From NCBI GenBank assembly GCA_030760725.1, contig JASWHV010000008.1, positions 35,374,720 to 35,438,719 of the forward strand: DNA of 64,000 bases. Reading direction: 5' to 3'. Each line of letters starts with the position of its first letter. Position 1 is the first letter of the stretch. Below the pieces are notes generated by a model, which saw only the letters and a list, made by a program, of their open reading frames with translations, did not search any database and was not told the origin of the DNA. This document shows positions 23,221 through 35,840 of this stretch, in pieces. A program made the translations under genes and the position numbers. Origin of the DNA: Neostapfia colusana. Taxonomy: Eukaryota > Streptophyta > Magnoliopsida > Poales > Poaceae.

Positions 23221-23414
23221 CAGAAAAAGAAGAGTCCTAATCTGATTGGACTTCGAATAAAAGTTCTATTCAGATTTTCGTTGAATCTTACCATCTTATA
23301 TTTAGTTGATTTGGTGCGGTATTCCTTGTGGAATTCAGGTCGGTTTCTCCTCTGTTCCGGTATTTCTACACGTACAGAATCCAAAAACCGCTCCAAAACT
23401 CGTTACCTCCTTAG

Positions 23415-23995
23415 TGACGAGCTCCGGAAGCTCCACGTGTCCATCGGGTGCTGGTCTCTCCCTTTTCGCAGGGACGAGCTCCGGTTGTGCCGCGTGTCAA
23501 GCGAGCAAGACTTCCTTCTTCTTGGGAGATGAGCTCCGCGCATTCTACGTGTCAGGGCCGGACCTTCCCTCTTCTCGGAGGTCGCTCCGGGTGTGCCACG
23601 TGTCCTAACAGCGCCAGACTTCCTTTCTTCTCTGAGACGAGTTCCGAGGTTAACACATGCCCAATAGTGATGGACCTCCCGGAGATAAGCTCTGATGGTG
23701 ACATGTGTCCAATAGAACCGGACCTCTCGGAGGTGAGCTCCGAGATCGACACGTATCCCGCGTGACCGGTCCTCTGATTTCCATGGTGACTAGCTCTGAA
23801 GGTGACATGTGTCCTGCAGAAATGCCTTTGCTTCTTCCGCAGAGATTAGCTCCGGGGGCAACACGTGTCCCACAGGGCCGGACCTCTCCCCTTTGCGGAG
23901 ATGAGCCCCGAGCCTGCCACGTAGCCAGTTTAGCGGAGGACCTCTTCCCACTTCGCAGGAATGAGCTCAGAACACGCCACGTGGCCAGCGAGCCG
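23415..23995 (-). repeat. G-box repeat array in U3 of element B LTR
   Basis: About ten units with CCACGTGTC, ACATGTGTCC, CACGTATCC and similar, alternating with GAGCTCCG/GAGCTCTG. Several CACGTG cores have decayed to CACATG, CATGTG or CGCGTG, consistent with C-to-T change at methylated sites. Confidence 0.75.
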
Positions 23996-24145
23996 CGGAA
24001 GTTGTCTTCGGCGCTCTCTGTGAGCTGGATTCTGCTCTTACTGGTTATCTTTTTGATAATTTTTTCTCGGTTCCTACTTCTTTTAAAATGTTTTCTCTCC
24101 GTGAATATATGAATACATGCAGAAACCAGAGATGAGGGTGTCACA

Positions 24146-25050
24146 CGTACGTCCTAGTAGCCCCTTTGTAAAGGCTATTTTTTGATCTCTTAGCCATACA
24201 CCGATGGTTGTTTACTGGTGGAATGGAGGTTTTCTTTAGTCGCCGACGTGTGACGAAATCACAAACTTGTGGGTAAAGTGGTGCCACCTCTGCAGAGCGT
24301 AAAACTATCATGATAGTCGTGCTTCTGGTTACAAGCACCTGACCAACTTCCATGATTAGAGGCAAAACATGGGATGGTTATCCGGGTATGGTTTTTGGGA
24401 TTAATTTTGGGATGAGTCATGACAATGAATTTGGTTTCGGCTATATGAAAATGAGATGGTTATGAATAATTATGAGTATGATATGAACTTGATAAAGATT
24501 AATGGCTGGTTGAGACTTGATATATGGTGAATTATGATGAAGGAATGTTGATGATTAACTTGGTTATGATGGGATTTATCTCATCTAGAAATAATTGTTC
24601 TTTTTACCATGTTTGTGAAATAAAATTTGCTTTCTGTAATGAACCTTTTTATTCCCTACCTTGTTGTAAGCTACATGTCATACTTTTACCGCACTTGCTG
24701 AGTACGACATGTACTCACCCTTGCATTCCCATATATACATCAGCAACAGGATAAGAGTACTTCGAGGAACAAATGGAGTACTAGGCGTGCGCACTACCGT
24801 CAACATGCCTGTGGAGTTGAAGATGGAGCCTGCTGTTTTAGTCATTTTCCGCTGTTGTTTAGAGTCTTCTGCTGCAGGAATAAGTTCGACATTCATGAGT
24901 GAGACAATTAGTCAATGTAATAAAGTACTTAAACATTATTCGTACGTGGTTATATTCTGAATCAGTTTGTGATAAAGCTGTGTATGTGTGATGAACATCC
25001 TGGGCACACATATGCATTCACTTGGTTTATTTTTGGAACCGTGTGTCACA
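24146..25050 (+). repeat. Element D 5' LTR, right portion
   Basis: Homologous, in opposite orientation, to the R-U5 region of the A and B LTRs (for example CCCTTTGTAAAGGCTATTTT and the CACACATATGCATT block near the end). It ends GTGTGTCACA at 25050. Its upstream U3 lies on the far side of element B, outside the window. Confidence 0.9.
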
Positions 25051-25052
25051 AA

Positions 25053-25065
25053 TTGGCACCAGAGA
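25053..25065 (+). promoter_or_regulatory. Degenerate primer binding site of element D
   Basis: TTGGCACCAGAGA, three bases inside the LTR. It resembles the iMet site TTGGTATCAGAGC with T-to-C and C-to-A changes. Its position supports the call; the sequence match is imperfect. Confidence 0.7.
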
Positions 25066-25316
25066 CACGTTGACCGTAGGACGCAAGCCTAGGTAGAATA
25101 GACACTCTAAAAAACATAGGAACACCCCTGTAAACTGTTATTTTTGAAAATTGCTTGCTGCCGCACTTTATTTATCAATTCAGCCATCGCAAAGTGCTAT
25201 TTCAGCCCCTCTTTTCTCTTCTTTTGGACAGCGACACTTTTGTTTCTTGCTTCATAGCTTCTTAATTTTTGGAGTTATTTCCTTCTTCTCTAAAGTTTCT
25301 CATGACTTATTTATAG

Positions 25317-26289
25317 ATGCCAGTGACTAGGAGCACATCACGCTTAAGGACTCGTCCACCACCACGTGGGAGTGCACTTAACCCCATTGAGGTGTCCGAT
25401 CGACCATATTGGGAGGAGGTGAAGATGGAACCTCATGATGAAGATGAAGTCAATAGCTTTATGCATGAGGAAAAGGATCCAAAAGAGGTGGAACCATTCG
25501 AAGATGACATGGAAGATTATCCACAAAACGGCATTGGTACGCACCTCAGGAGGAGTTTCACGGGGGCTTACACCCGTGGAGTCTCATGAAGCTATGTTGG
25601 AAGAAGGTGCATCCGAAGAGGTACCACCCCTTGCTGAGGCCAATAATGAAGGTGATGAACGGGCCAACCGTTCAGTTCAAGAATTCCGGTCCGACGGAAT
25701 GGAAGGAGGACACATATCCAAGGAGCTTAAAGAATTTCTGGATTGCTGCAGCTTATACCCGGAGTATCTTCTGAAAAAAGTCCCTCGTCTCAGACATGAA
25801 GAGTGGAAGACTGAAGTAACCATCCTATCTAATGGTAGGGTTATCACTCAGCACTTCACACCCACATGGAGAGCTACAAGGACATAAGCTATTGATGATG
25901 CTGCATGGGATGCACTCACCGGACTATGCTACGCTTTCCGTGAGCAGCTTGAGAACACTACCTTTGGGCTGCACCCGTATCAGAAGAGTGGTACAAGGGA
26001 GATAATTGGACCCCATGGAGGATCTCTTTCCAACCCAAAAGCTGCTGATAAGTCTCAGAGGTTGCTTGTGGAAATAGGAAACCGCTATGCAAGCGCACAA
26101 GAAGAGATCTGTTACCTCCGCAAGAAGCTGTACTTGCTGGATAAACAGGAGGAGACTCGTGCCAACATGGGAGCAAATGGAGCACCAGCGTCATCTATCC
26201 CTACATGGACTTCCGACTCACCATGGCATGCACCCATATATGGACCACCCCCGTCACACGGCGAGAACAGCACCGGTTCTCACGATTAA
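25317..26289 (+). pseudogene. Extra ORF between LTR and gag of element D; dsRNA-binding-like segment
   Basis: An ORF of about 320 codons from ATG 25317 (MPVTRSTSRL) to a stop at 26287. It is broken by one frameshift at about 25530-25565 and a TAA at 25885-25887. The N-terminal part is very acidic. The middle has a segment (about 25795-25935) with WKTEVTILSNGR then AIDDAAWDALTGLC, a strand-strand-helix layout like the second half of a double-stranded-RNA-binding domain. The C-terminal part has a short coiled coil (RLLVEIGNRY…YLRKKLYLLDKQ). Similar proteins are known to me from grass retrotransposon-like loci, without an assigned function. Elements A and B lack it. The domain idea is an inference. 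Confidence 0.7.
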
Positions 26290-26592
26290 GTTTAGGTTTC
26301 CATTGAATAAAGCTGTAATAGGAACGTTTAGATCGTAGTAGCTTGAATAAGAGTGGTGTGCTGAATATTTTGTGGTGATTGCTTGGTTTGTGTGCTGATG
26401 TGAGTTGTGGGACACTTCGGCGAATGTCCACATCCACACATAGTGGAAGAGATGTGAGATGCTTCGGCACTTGTTCACATCCTCATATAGGCTGAAATTA
26501 ATAAAAGAAGATACTTAGTTCATACATCTTGATGCATATAGTTGGGGGAGATCAATCTAAATTTCTATTTCCTACTCTACACTCTCTCACAG

Positions 26593-27790
26593 ATGGTGAG
26601 GGAAAACTCCAACCGCCAAAGGAGGAACGCTCGTGGTAACAACGAACCAAAGGAGGATGGCAATGTTGAAGTTCCTAAAAATGCCAACCCTGGGGCTGAT
26701 GCAAGCAAGCCTGAACGGTTGATGGCTATGCAGAACCAGCTCATGCAAACAATAATACAAACATTGGGACAGCTGCAGGCGGCCAACAACCCTAACCCCG
26801 TTCCTGCACCCCCACCGCCGCCACCGCCACCACCGCCGGCTCACAACAGATTAGGAGAGTTAATGAGGACTAGGCCGCCTACTTTTGCACAAGCCAATGA
26901 TCCTATGGAGGCTGATGATTGGCTGAAGTATATGGAAAAGAAGCTTGCTATTGTTCAGTGCAATGATCGGGAGAAAGTTCTCTTCGCATCGCATCAACTC
27001 ATGGGAGCAGCCGCTGATTGGTGGGATGCTCTTTGCAATGCTCATGTCAACCAGGAGACTATCACTTGAGCTGAATTCAAGGAGAGTTTCCGCTCTCACT
27101 ATGTCCCTGCAGGAGTCATGATGCTTAAAAGGAAAGAGTTTAAAGGTCTCCGCCAAGGAAGGAAGAGCATGAATGAGTACCTCAACAAGTTCACACAGCT
27201 GTCAAGGTATGCTCCAAAAGATGTCAACTCGGATCAAAGGAAGCAACTTGTTCATGAGAGGATCGTACAATGAAATTCAAGTTCAGCTGCTCAACAATGA
27301 CTATGAAAACTTCCAAAACCTCGTTGACAAATCTATAGTGGTTGAGAGAAAGATCCGTGAGATTGAGCAAGAGGGCAAGAGGAAGATGCCATATCAAGGA
27401 CAGCCACAAGGGAGCAATGTACACCCCGTTTCATGCCACCAGCTGCACCACATTATGGCTTGTCCTCTTCTACTTTTCGTGCTGCAAATCCACCTCGCCG
27501 TAATCAGCCACCGCAGCAACGTCCTGTTATGCAAGCACCTCGTATGCCTTTGCCTCCTGCGCCCCATCCCAACATGGGCGCCTATGCTCAAAACCAGCCT
27601 CGCCCAAACATTCCTGCTGTTATGGGAAACAAGGCATGTTTTTCATGCGGAGAGGCGGGACACTTTGCAAGTCAGTGCCCCAAGAAAGGCCTTGGACAGT
27701 CGTGCAACACACCGAAACAGAGCCCACGGCCGAATGGAAGAGCTATGCAAGGTAACCGGGGATAGCAGAACTATGCTCGTGGCAATGTGA
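26593..27790 (+). pseudogene. gag: Element D gag, frameshifted
   Basis: Starts ATG 26593 (MVRENSNRQ), same design as gag of A: QNQLMQTIIQTLGQ, a run of about twelve prolines (26808-26840), the DWLK..EKKLAIVQC capsid region, and a zinc knuckle CFSCGEAGHFASQC near 27637-27680. Lesions: TGA at 27067-27069 where A has TGG, a frameshift near 27245, another near 27425, and TAG near 27762. The Gag product could not be made. Confidence 0.9.
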
Positions 27791-30700
27791 ATCACGTCTC
27801 CGCTGAGAAAGCACAACAAGCTGAGGACGTCGTGATTGGTATGTTTCTCGCCAGCTCCAACCCAGCCACTGTTTTACTTGATTCTGGAGCATCGCATTCA
27901 TTCATCTCATCCAAGTATGTTGCCAAGTATAACCTGCCCATATCTCATATGAAACAAACTAAATTCTCCCGGTGGAGAGATGAGGACTAATATTGTACGT
28001 CCGAAAGTAAGCCTTAAAATAAGGGGGGTAGACTTTCTTGCCAACCTTATTGTCTTGGATTCCCAAGGGATTGATATAATACTTGGAATGGACTGGTTAA
28101 GCAAGCACAATGGAGTGATTTAATGCCCTCAGAGGATCGTGCAGTTGACGAGTGAGCACGGTACTCGTATTGAGTTCGAGGCAGCCCAACCGGGAACCGA
28201 GAAGGAAGTGCTGAACCACATCGAAGAAGAGACATTTGAAAGTGTTCCGGTGGTTCAAGAATATTCAGATGTGTTCCCGGAAGAACTTCCAGGTATGCCA
28301 CCTTACCAGGACATTAAATTTGCCATTGGTTTAGTACCCGGAAATGCACCTATAGTGAAGACTCCGTATAGGATGTCTGCTAATGACTTAGTGGAGCTCA
28401 AGAAACAAATTCAGGAGCACCTTGATAAGAGTTTTATATGCCCAAGCTCGTCACCGTGGGGAGCCCCATGCTCTTCGTGGAGAAGATGGATGGGACCCAA
28501 AGGATGTGTGTGGACTATAGGTCTCTCAACGAAGTGATGATCAAGAATAAGTACCCTCTGCCCCGCATAGAGGACCTGTTCGATCAAATGAAAGGTTCCC
28601 GAATTTTCTCCAAGATTGATATTTGGTCAGATACTTCCAGCTGAAGATTAAGCCCTTCGACATACCCAAGACTGCATTTCAAACACGGTATGGTTCATAT
28701 GAATATACCTGATGTCATTTGGGTTGACGATTGCACCCGCATACTTTATGTACCTCATGAATAAGGTCTTCATGGAGTACTTGGACAAGTTCGTCATGGT
28801 TTTTCATCGACGACATAATGGTGTATTTATAAAGCAAGGAAGAACATGAAGAACACTTGAGATTGACATTGCAGAAACTGCGAGAGCATCAATTATATGC
28901 TAAGTTCAGGAGGAGTCAATTTTGGCTAAAGGAGATATCGTTCCTAGGCCACATCATCTCCGAGGGAGGAGTGTCGGTTGATCCCGGAAAAGTGGGAGAT
29001 GTTTTGAAGTGGAACCAACTGCAGAATGTGAGAGATATTCGGAGTTTCCTTGGGATGGCTGGATATTACCGCCGGTTCATCAAGGATTTCTCCAAAATAG
29101 CGAAGCCTATGATGGAATTGTTGAAGAAGGGGAAAGCATTTCAGTGGACACCAGCGTGTCAAGAAAATTTTGAGGAGCTAAAGAAGAGATTAACAACAGC
29201 GCCGGTCTTGGTATTGTCGGACGTGAGCAAGAGTTTTGATATATATTGTGATGCATCAAGACAAGGGCTCGGATGTGTGCTCATGCAAGGAGGCCAAGTG
29301 GTAGCCTATGCATCGTGACAACTAAAGAAACATGAGCTGAATTACCCCACACATGACCTGGAACTTGCAGCCGTGGTACATTCCTTGAAGATTTGGAGGC
29401 ATTACATCCTTGGTTACCGATGTGAGATACGCACGGATCACAAAAGCCTCAAGTATATATTCACGCAAATGGATCAGAATTTGAGGCAACTTCGATGGTT
29501 GGAACTCATCAAGGATTATGATGTTGGAATCAACTATCACCCCGGAAAGGCCAATGTAGTAGCTGATGCGTTGAGCTGAAAGGGAGCATGTCACCAACTC
29601 ACGGTTCGGGAGGTGCCACCTGAGCTGCGTAAGGAGTTCGAACGGTTACGTCTCGGGTTCTTGAACGATATGGAGGTGATAGAACTTAACTCAACGCTGG
29701 AACAAGAGATACGAGATGGCCAAGCAACGGATAAGGAAATCAAGGAAAGAATCTGACAAGGCATAGAAAAGGATTTCAAGGAAGACGAGAAAGACACGCT
29801 TTGGTTAGGGAAGAGGATTTGTGTGCCTAACGTGAAGCACATCCGCGACATGATCCTAAAGGAGGCACATGACTCACCTTATTCCATACACCCCGGCTGT
29901 ACAAAGATGTACAAGGACCTGAAAACATGCTATTGGTAGGATGGTATGAAAAGGGACATCGCTGAATATGTCGCCTTATGCGACACGTGCCAGCTAGTGA
30001 AGGCCGAACATCAACGACCCGCTGGATGTTGCAGCCATTAAAAGTACCAAAGTGGAAGTGGGAAGACATCAGCATGGATTTCATAGTCGGACTGCCAGGT
30101 ACTCAGTCAGGTTACGACTCTATTTGGGTTATCGTGGACTGATTGACGAAAACAGCCCACTTCCTTCCTGTGAGAACCAGTACACCATCGCACAATTAGC
30201 CGAGCTGTATATGGAGAAAATCGTGTGTCGTCATGGAGTTCCAAAGAGGATAGTTTCAGATCGAGGTTATCAATTTACCTCTAGGTTCTAGAAGAAGCTG
30301 TATGAAGCCATGGGTACACGGTTGAATTTCAGCTCCGCATATCACCCGCAAACCAATGGGCAAACTGAGAGAACAAACCAGATTTTGGAAGACATGTTAA
30401 GAGCTTGCGCCTTGAAACATGGGCATAGTTGGGATAGGAGCTTGACATATGCTGAATTCTCATACAATAAAAGCTACCAAGCCAGCTTGAAGATGTGACC
30501 CTTCGAAGCATTGTATGGTAGACGGTGTAGAACACCGCTGTTCTGTAATGAGACCGGAGAAAGCCAAGTATTCGGACCCGAAGTTCTGCAAGACGCCAAA
30601 AAGAAAGTCCAAACGATACGTGAAAACTCGAAGGACGCTCCGTCACGACAAAAGGGTTATGTGGATGATAGGCGAAGAAGATTGACCTGCGAAGTGGGAG

Positions 30701-31092
30701 ACTTCGTGTATCTTAAAGTGTCGCCTATCCGAGGCCAATGACGGTTCAACGTCAATGGCAAATTAGCACCTCGCTTCATCGGACCATTCAAGATTGTGGA
30801 CAAGCAAGGAGAAGTAGCCTATCAACTAGAGCTGCCGATGCACCTCTCTGACGTGCATGACGTGTTTCACGTATCCCAACTCAAGAAGTGCCTAAGAGTA
30901 CCGGAAGAACAAGTACCGATGGATGAGCTAGAGCTTCAAGAGGATCTTACCTACGAAGAACACCCCGTCAAAATCTTGGACGTGAAGGAAAGGATCACGA
31001 GAAACAAAGTAATCCGTTGGTGCAAGGTACAGTGGAGCCATCACACGGAAGCCAAAACTACATTGGAACATGAGGAAGATCTCAAGGCATAA
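27787..31092 (+). pseudogene. pol: Element D pol, many stops and frameshifts
   Basis: Protease (LDSGASHSF near 27880), RT, RNase H (YCDAS near 29240), integrase (HPGCTKMY finger near 29893, HPQTNGQTE near 30346) and the chromodomain end (…VKILDVKERITRNKV) are all recognisable and collinear with element A. Frameshifts occur near 27960, 28440, 28640 and 28800, the last inside the RT catalytic FIDD. Stops include TGA at 29316, 29577, 29754, 30140, 30496 and 30739 and TAG at 29937 and 30289. Most are CGA-to-TGA or TGG-to-TAG when compared with element A. Confidence 0.92.
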
Positions 31093-31138
31093 TTCCCTCA
31101 TATTTTCTCCTCTCTATGAATCTCGAGGGCGACATTCA

Positions 31139-31156
31139 TTTTAAGGGGGGTAGGTT
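31139..31156 (+). promoter_or_regulatory. Polypurine tract of element D
   Basis: TTTTAAGGGGGGTAGGTT just before TGTAACACCC, matching the tract of element A. Confidence 0.9.
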
Positions 31157-31423
31157 TGTAACACCCTCAATTTATACTACCATGCATTGCATACATTTTT
31201 CATGTAGAGGAGCATTTAAAAAGAAGGAGAAATGGAGAAAGGAATGTAGAAATGGAGAGTAATGAAAATAAAATAGCTAAATTGAGCCAGCCCAATTTTT
31301 CCCAAATTTCCCCTTCCCAAAAATTCCCAAATTCTTCCCAATTTTTCCTGATTCCCCCCCCCAAATTGGCCGCACCAATTAGGGGGAGATCCCTTGGCCA
31401 CAACCCTTGAGGGGGGAACCCTA

Positions 31424-31457
31424 TCCCCCACCTTTAAGACTCTTTGGTTAAGTCCCC
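31424..31457 (+). repeat. 29-bp minisatellite in D's LTR, left part
   Basis: One unit (TCCCCCACCTTTAAGACTCT…) and the first five bases of the next, cut by element C. The array continues at 46177. Confidence 0.9.
31453..31457. repeat. Left target-site duplication of element C (TCCCC)
   Basis: TCCCC here and at 46177-46181, outside the TGTGAGG…TTTTACA ends of element C. The repeat nature of the target makes a chance match possible, but the insertion also splits the unit exactly. Confidence 0.9.
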
Positions 31458-34400
31458 TGTGAGGGGCCGACGCCCCGTCGACAACAGGACCTCGTTGGGT
31501 GGTGCCGTGATATGCGGCACCCAATAGCACACGGGTGAAGAAACACATCACATTACAGAAATCATTTGCGGAAGCGTACAAAAGTGTTTTACAAATACTT
31601 AACTCAAAATAAGCTACAGCGGAAGACTATAACTCTCACGACTCAATTCTCACTTAGCAACAAAGAAACAGTCCAGCCCGCGGACGTTTCTTACAAGCAA
31701 CATGAAGACAATCTGCAGTGGCGAGAATGCTCTTTGAGTAAACACTCGGAGGTTCCCGAGTCTCATCGGCATCCCTTCTCATAAGCATGAAGTCAAATAC
31801 CTGCAAAACAACTCGGATAGCATCCGTGAGCATAACGCTCAGCAAGACTTAACTGTCACCCTAAACATGAAACTCTATGTGAGGTTATGAACCTAAAGTA
31901 GGATGGCATAGTGCATAATAAACTCGCCTAAAAGTGAATCCTTACTTTCAGGTATTATTTGCAGCATTTTTAAGTAACCTTGGGCACGCCACATCAGGAG
32001 TCCACAATCAAACAAGAAACGACTTCCCCCGATGTAAATTGCTCATGGCATAAAAGAATCGTGTGTGCACTAGCTAATCATCAAAGATACCATACAAAGG
32101 TAGGATAAATTTCAAACCAATGTGATTAGTTCCTTTCTCATGCAAGTTCTTACTACATCACGACTTTGAGAACATGTATGCTCGATCCATCCCGCGAGCG
32201 TCGGTGATTCGAATCAATAACACCCGGACTACACGACACGTACGCCAGTACTTAATGTTGCCTACAGCAACCATCACTGACGTCGTACGTGGCAGCCTTT
32301 CCCCCGTTTCACCCTGTTGAATCGATCAAGTTGCCCCGTACAGTAGCCAGTCTCATGGTGCACCTGCCGACATGATATGTCATGAGAATGTTCCCCACAT
32401 ACTGCACACCGGCCGTCCGCCTGAGGTGACCCGAAAAGGCCCAACGACAACTTCCTGAGGTACATCGGTTTACTGGGTCCCATAATACCAGCATGAGTCC
32501 GGTACACAACTCAAACTTGTTCAACAGGGCCGCATAAGGATCGGTCCTTGACCGACACGGACAGGTCTATAGCACCCAGGCCCCTATGTCCTGCTGCCCC
32601 TACAACCTTCCGGTCTCAACTTTAACTTGCTAATTCATTTATGAACCAATCCCGTATGCCCCTGTTGTTCCTAAACATGCGAGTAGCATCTCACCACTCG
32701 ACTTCTACCGAACCTTACTTAAGCATGGCAGTTCTACATGGTGAAAGACACCTACCCAATACTCCATGGGTCATTTGATTATGCAAGAGGAGTATCAAAC
32801 ACTAGACCTAATGCACAATTAATATCTTAACCGAAAGTGAATACAACGTAAAATTTAAAAGCTGTTAAATGCAAACCGGAGCTTGCCTTTTTTCAGGGTA
32901 GTCGTATATAATCAGTTAGTGATCTTGGTTGATCATCCCTTGATTCTCCGGAGTATGATCCACTTCAATGAATCGCTCTTTTGAATCCCCTTCGTCGTGA
33001 ATATTAATGACATGTATATGCACAATTTTATAGAATGAAATGGGAAGAAGTTAAGACTTAATTTCCTAGGAACAGAGGTTGTGTGTAAAAGTCAAGAATG
33101 GCTTGGTTTGCATCTGTTGTGTAAAGAAACAGAAATGACTAATTTGATCTCAGTGTTTTAGCCATACACTAACTACTTTCCCTAATGAACATAATAGATG
33201 AGCTGAAAAGAATTGAATGCAACTTAAGAACAAAAACTCCAATGGCCTAAAAACTTTTACAGCAGATTGCATACTACCTAAGGATTTAGCTTGCCAAATT
33301 GCAGCTAATGTGGAGTTAAATTGTGTTCTCCATAATTCTCCCAATGTTTCCCATGTATTTCCACCTATACATAAGTATGGAGAATAAGAACAGGGAGTTC
33401 AAGGGCTCAACTCGAGCTGATATTTTACATGTGAGTTCTTGGTCACATGAAAGTAATTTGGTCCAAATTTCAGCTTTTTACTTGAGTAGTTCTTCCAGAA
33501 CAATTCTTTATGCATTTCTATCCAAAGAATTAATTCTGAAGTTATGTGCATTTTCATACCCAATTAAGTGAACTACAATTTCAAGTTGTCTCAGAGAGCT
33601 TGCCTAAATTTTCCTATGATTTTTGGAGCTATGGATTGCCCAGAATAGATTTTAAAAGTGGGAAACATTTTTCTGAAAATGTTTCTGGACCCTTATGAAC
33701 ACAGGGAGATTGTATTTAGCAAATTCCTACTCAAATGAGCTTCAAATGAGCTGAAAATTTTCTTGAAGGTCAACAATATGCTAAAGATTATTCTGGCAAA
33801 ATTTGAGGATTTTTGGATAAACCAAACTCCCTCAGTAATTCTTTTTCAGAAAAACTTAAAAGAATTTTCCAGACTTATATATTGACTTTAGTACAAATCT
33901 GAGTTCATATTTGGATAGAACTCTGAAAAATGAATCCAACCCAATTGGAATCACTCAATTTGGAGGTTTCTACAGAGAGCTATGAATTTCCAAAGTTTGA
34001 GCAACCACTGGAATTGTTTTCCTACTGAAAAGTCTACTCCCGCTAATTAAATCCCAGCATCTAGGATTGAAGCCACACCGGGGTCACGGGGTTCCACGCG
34101 CCAGCACACCCTATCCGGCCACAAACCGATCCCCGATTTAAACTTTGCACCGCTGACAGCCGGGCCCGGCCTCTTCTTCAATCTCCCGCCATTCTCTCGC
34201 GCACGCCGCCGTCGCTTCGCCGGAGCAAACTGCCACTCACCGGATCGCCGTTTCCGGCCACCACTCGAGCTGAACTTCGCCGCCTGGGGGTTTGCGACGT
34301 CGAGGAACACGATGGTGAGGTGTTCTGGGGCGGCCGATGACCGGAAGATGGCCGGCAACGTGTGGCGACCTCGGTTGAGGTTCGGCGCCGTCGGCCGTGG

Positions 34401-35776
34401 GTTCTAACCCGCCAACACCTTGACCGACTAGCTCTACAGAACCAGTGCACCTCTAGGAAGCTCGACAAGGCCTCAAATGGCTCTGGAACGGCCGCAAGTT
34501 GATCATCACCGTGCGACCAATCGTGTCCGCCATGAACGCCCTTGATCGAGCTTGAAATCTGTCGTTCCTAGCTGGTTTCATGCAACGGATGCTAAAGGGA
34601 TTTTGATCGCCGGCTAGTCCGGCGCCTATCTGCAAGATTTGATGACCTATGAAGAATCAGAGAGCGGGAATTTGAAGAAACCATACCGGCTGCTCGATTT
34701 GAAGTCGCCGGAGCAAAATCTTCAAATTCGTTGTCGATGCTGCACGGTTTCCTCCAAGAATTGGAGGAGAGTAGCACCACCGTAGCATGCTCTCGTAGCC
34801 GTGATCGCTCGGCCGTGAAAACCCCTGTGGAGGGCTGTCCACGAGCGCCCGACCGTCGGCTGAAGCTAGGTCGCTGCTGTGGCGGTTGTTCTCGGGCACA
34901 GGTGGCTGGAGCTCAGTAATTTAGGCGTCGGGGGAGTGGAGGCTGAGCTCGTGGTGCCGTCTAGCCGCTCGGGAGAGGAGGGGGCACGATGTTTCTTCGG
35001 TTTCCCGATCAAACTGAGAGGCGGAGGGGAGAGAGCTCTGCTCATTGTTCTCGCGAGGAGGGAAAATCAAGTGAGCCTTTGCTCGGTCGCAGGGGTAGAT
35101 CATGTCGGGGCATGAGGGCCAGCCGCCTCTGGGTGCCCGCGCGTGGAAAAAGGGAGAAGCTGGTGGCGCGGTGACTCCCTCGGTGGCGCCCGGGCAGCTC
35201 TCAGTTGGTTCGAGCAAAACAGAGACCGAGTCATTTGTTTGCTTCACGTGCAAGTTTAGATCCCCAGCTCAATGACATGTGGATCCCCCACTTTTCTCCT
35301 CTCCAAAAGATCTCCTCATGTTGATCTCTTAAATTCCAAAGGTTTGAAGTTTAAATGTGGGCTAGCATGTGATTTCCCCCAAATTCAGTTTGAATTTGCA
35401 TGACAAATTTGAATTTGGTTGAAGTTTGGAAATGCTTCCATAATTCCTTTTTGGAGCCCACCCTAAAAATGAAAATTTTGTCATCCACTTTTTCCCAAAT
35501 TTCCAACTCTAGGGCTGCATGGTTATTCAAAGTTTTGGCCACCATTTGTGTGAACTTGAATTTCAAATCTGATTTTTAAACTTGCATGCAAAGAGGTATT
35601 TGAATCCTTATTGGTTCAACACTTTCAAATGAAAATGTGAACCTCATTTTGGATGATCATCCATGTATTGCTTTGCATGAAGAAAAAGTTTTAGCAGGTC
35701 CCATTTTTCATGCCTTCGCCACACCTATGAACTTAAACCTTAGTTTTATTCCTGTACATGTTTTGGGACTTTTACA
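31458..35776 (-). repeat. Element C 3' LTR (4319 bp)
   Basis: Minus-strand start TGTAAAAGTCCC at 35776, end GCCCCTCACA at 31458. GC-rich core about 34060-35250 flanked by AT-rich parts. Matches 41854-46176 over its full length. Short open frames inside it do not encode recognisable proteins. Confidence 0.96.
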
Positions 35777-35778
35777 TT

Positions 35779-35793
35779 CCTCCCCCCTTAAAA
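35779..35793 (-). promoter_or_regulatory. Polypurine tract of element C
   Basis: Minus-strand TTTTAAGGGGGGAGG next to the 3' LTR start, as in element 1. Confidence 0.9.
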
Positions 35794-35840
35794 GAATCTC
35801 GTCCCGAGATTACAAAAGAAGAACGAGACGGGAGAGGTAA

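Larger units (their letters stand above)
19073..24145 (-). mobile_element. Element B: chromovirus of the A family, gag-protease half and 5' LTR
   Basis: Minus-strand element closely related to A. The window holds its 5' LTR (21049-24145), primer site, leader, gag and start of protease down to 19073, where element 1 has inserted. The rest of pol and the 3' LTR must lie beyond the left edge of element 1. B is inserted in the 5' LTR of element D: its right flank CGTAC (24146-24150) is continuous with D sequence, and the undisturbed D 3' LTR shows CGTAC once at 47003-47007. Confidence 0.93.
21049..24145 (-). repeat. Element B 5' LTR (3097 bp)
   Basis: Opens TGTGACACCC on the minus strand at 24145 and closes GAGGGCGTCACA at 21049. 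It is homologous to the A LTRs along its length but clearly diverged, with extra units in the G-box array. TATA box at 23211-23220. Confidence 0.93.
31157..31457 (+). repeat. Element D 3' LTR, left segment (start of U3)
   Basis: Opens TGTAACACCCTCAATTTATAC. This U3 start is unlike that of A and B, although the R-U5 part is shared. It ends in the minisatellite where element C inserted. Confidence 0.88.

Noticed and set aside
34178..35253. Short open frames in the C 3' LTR (and 44462-45802 in the 5' LTR)
   Set aside because: Same reason; they differ between LTR copies by frame-breaking changes.
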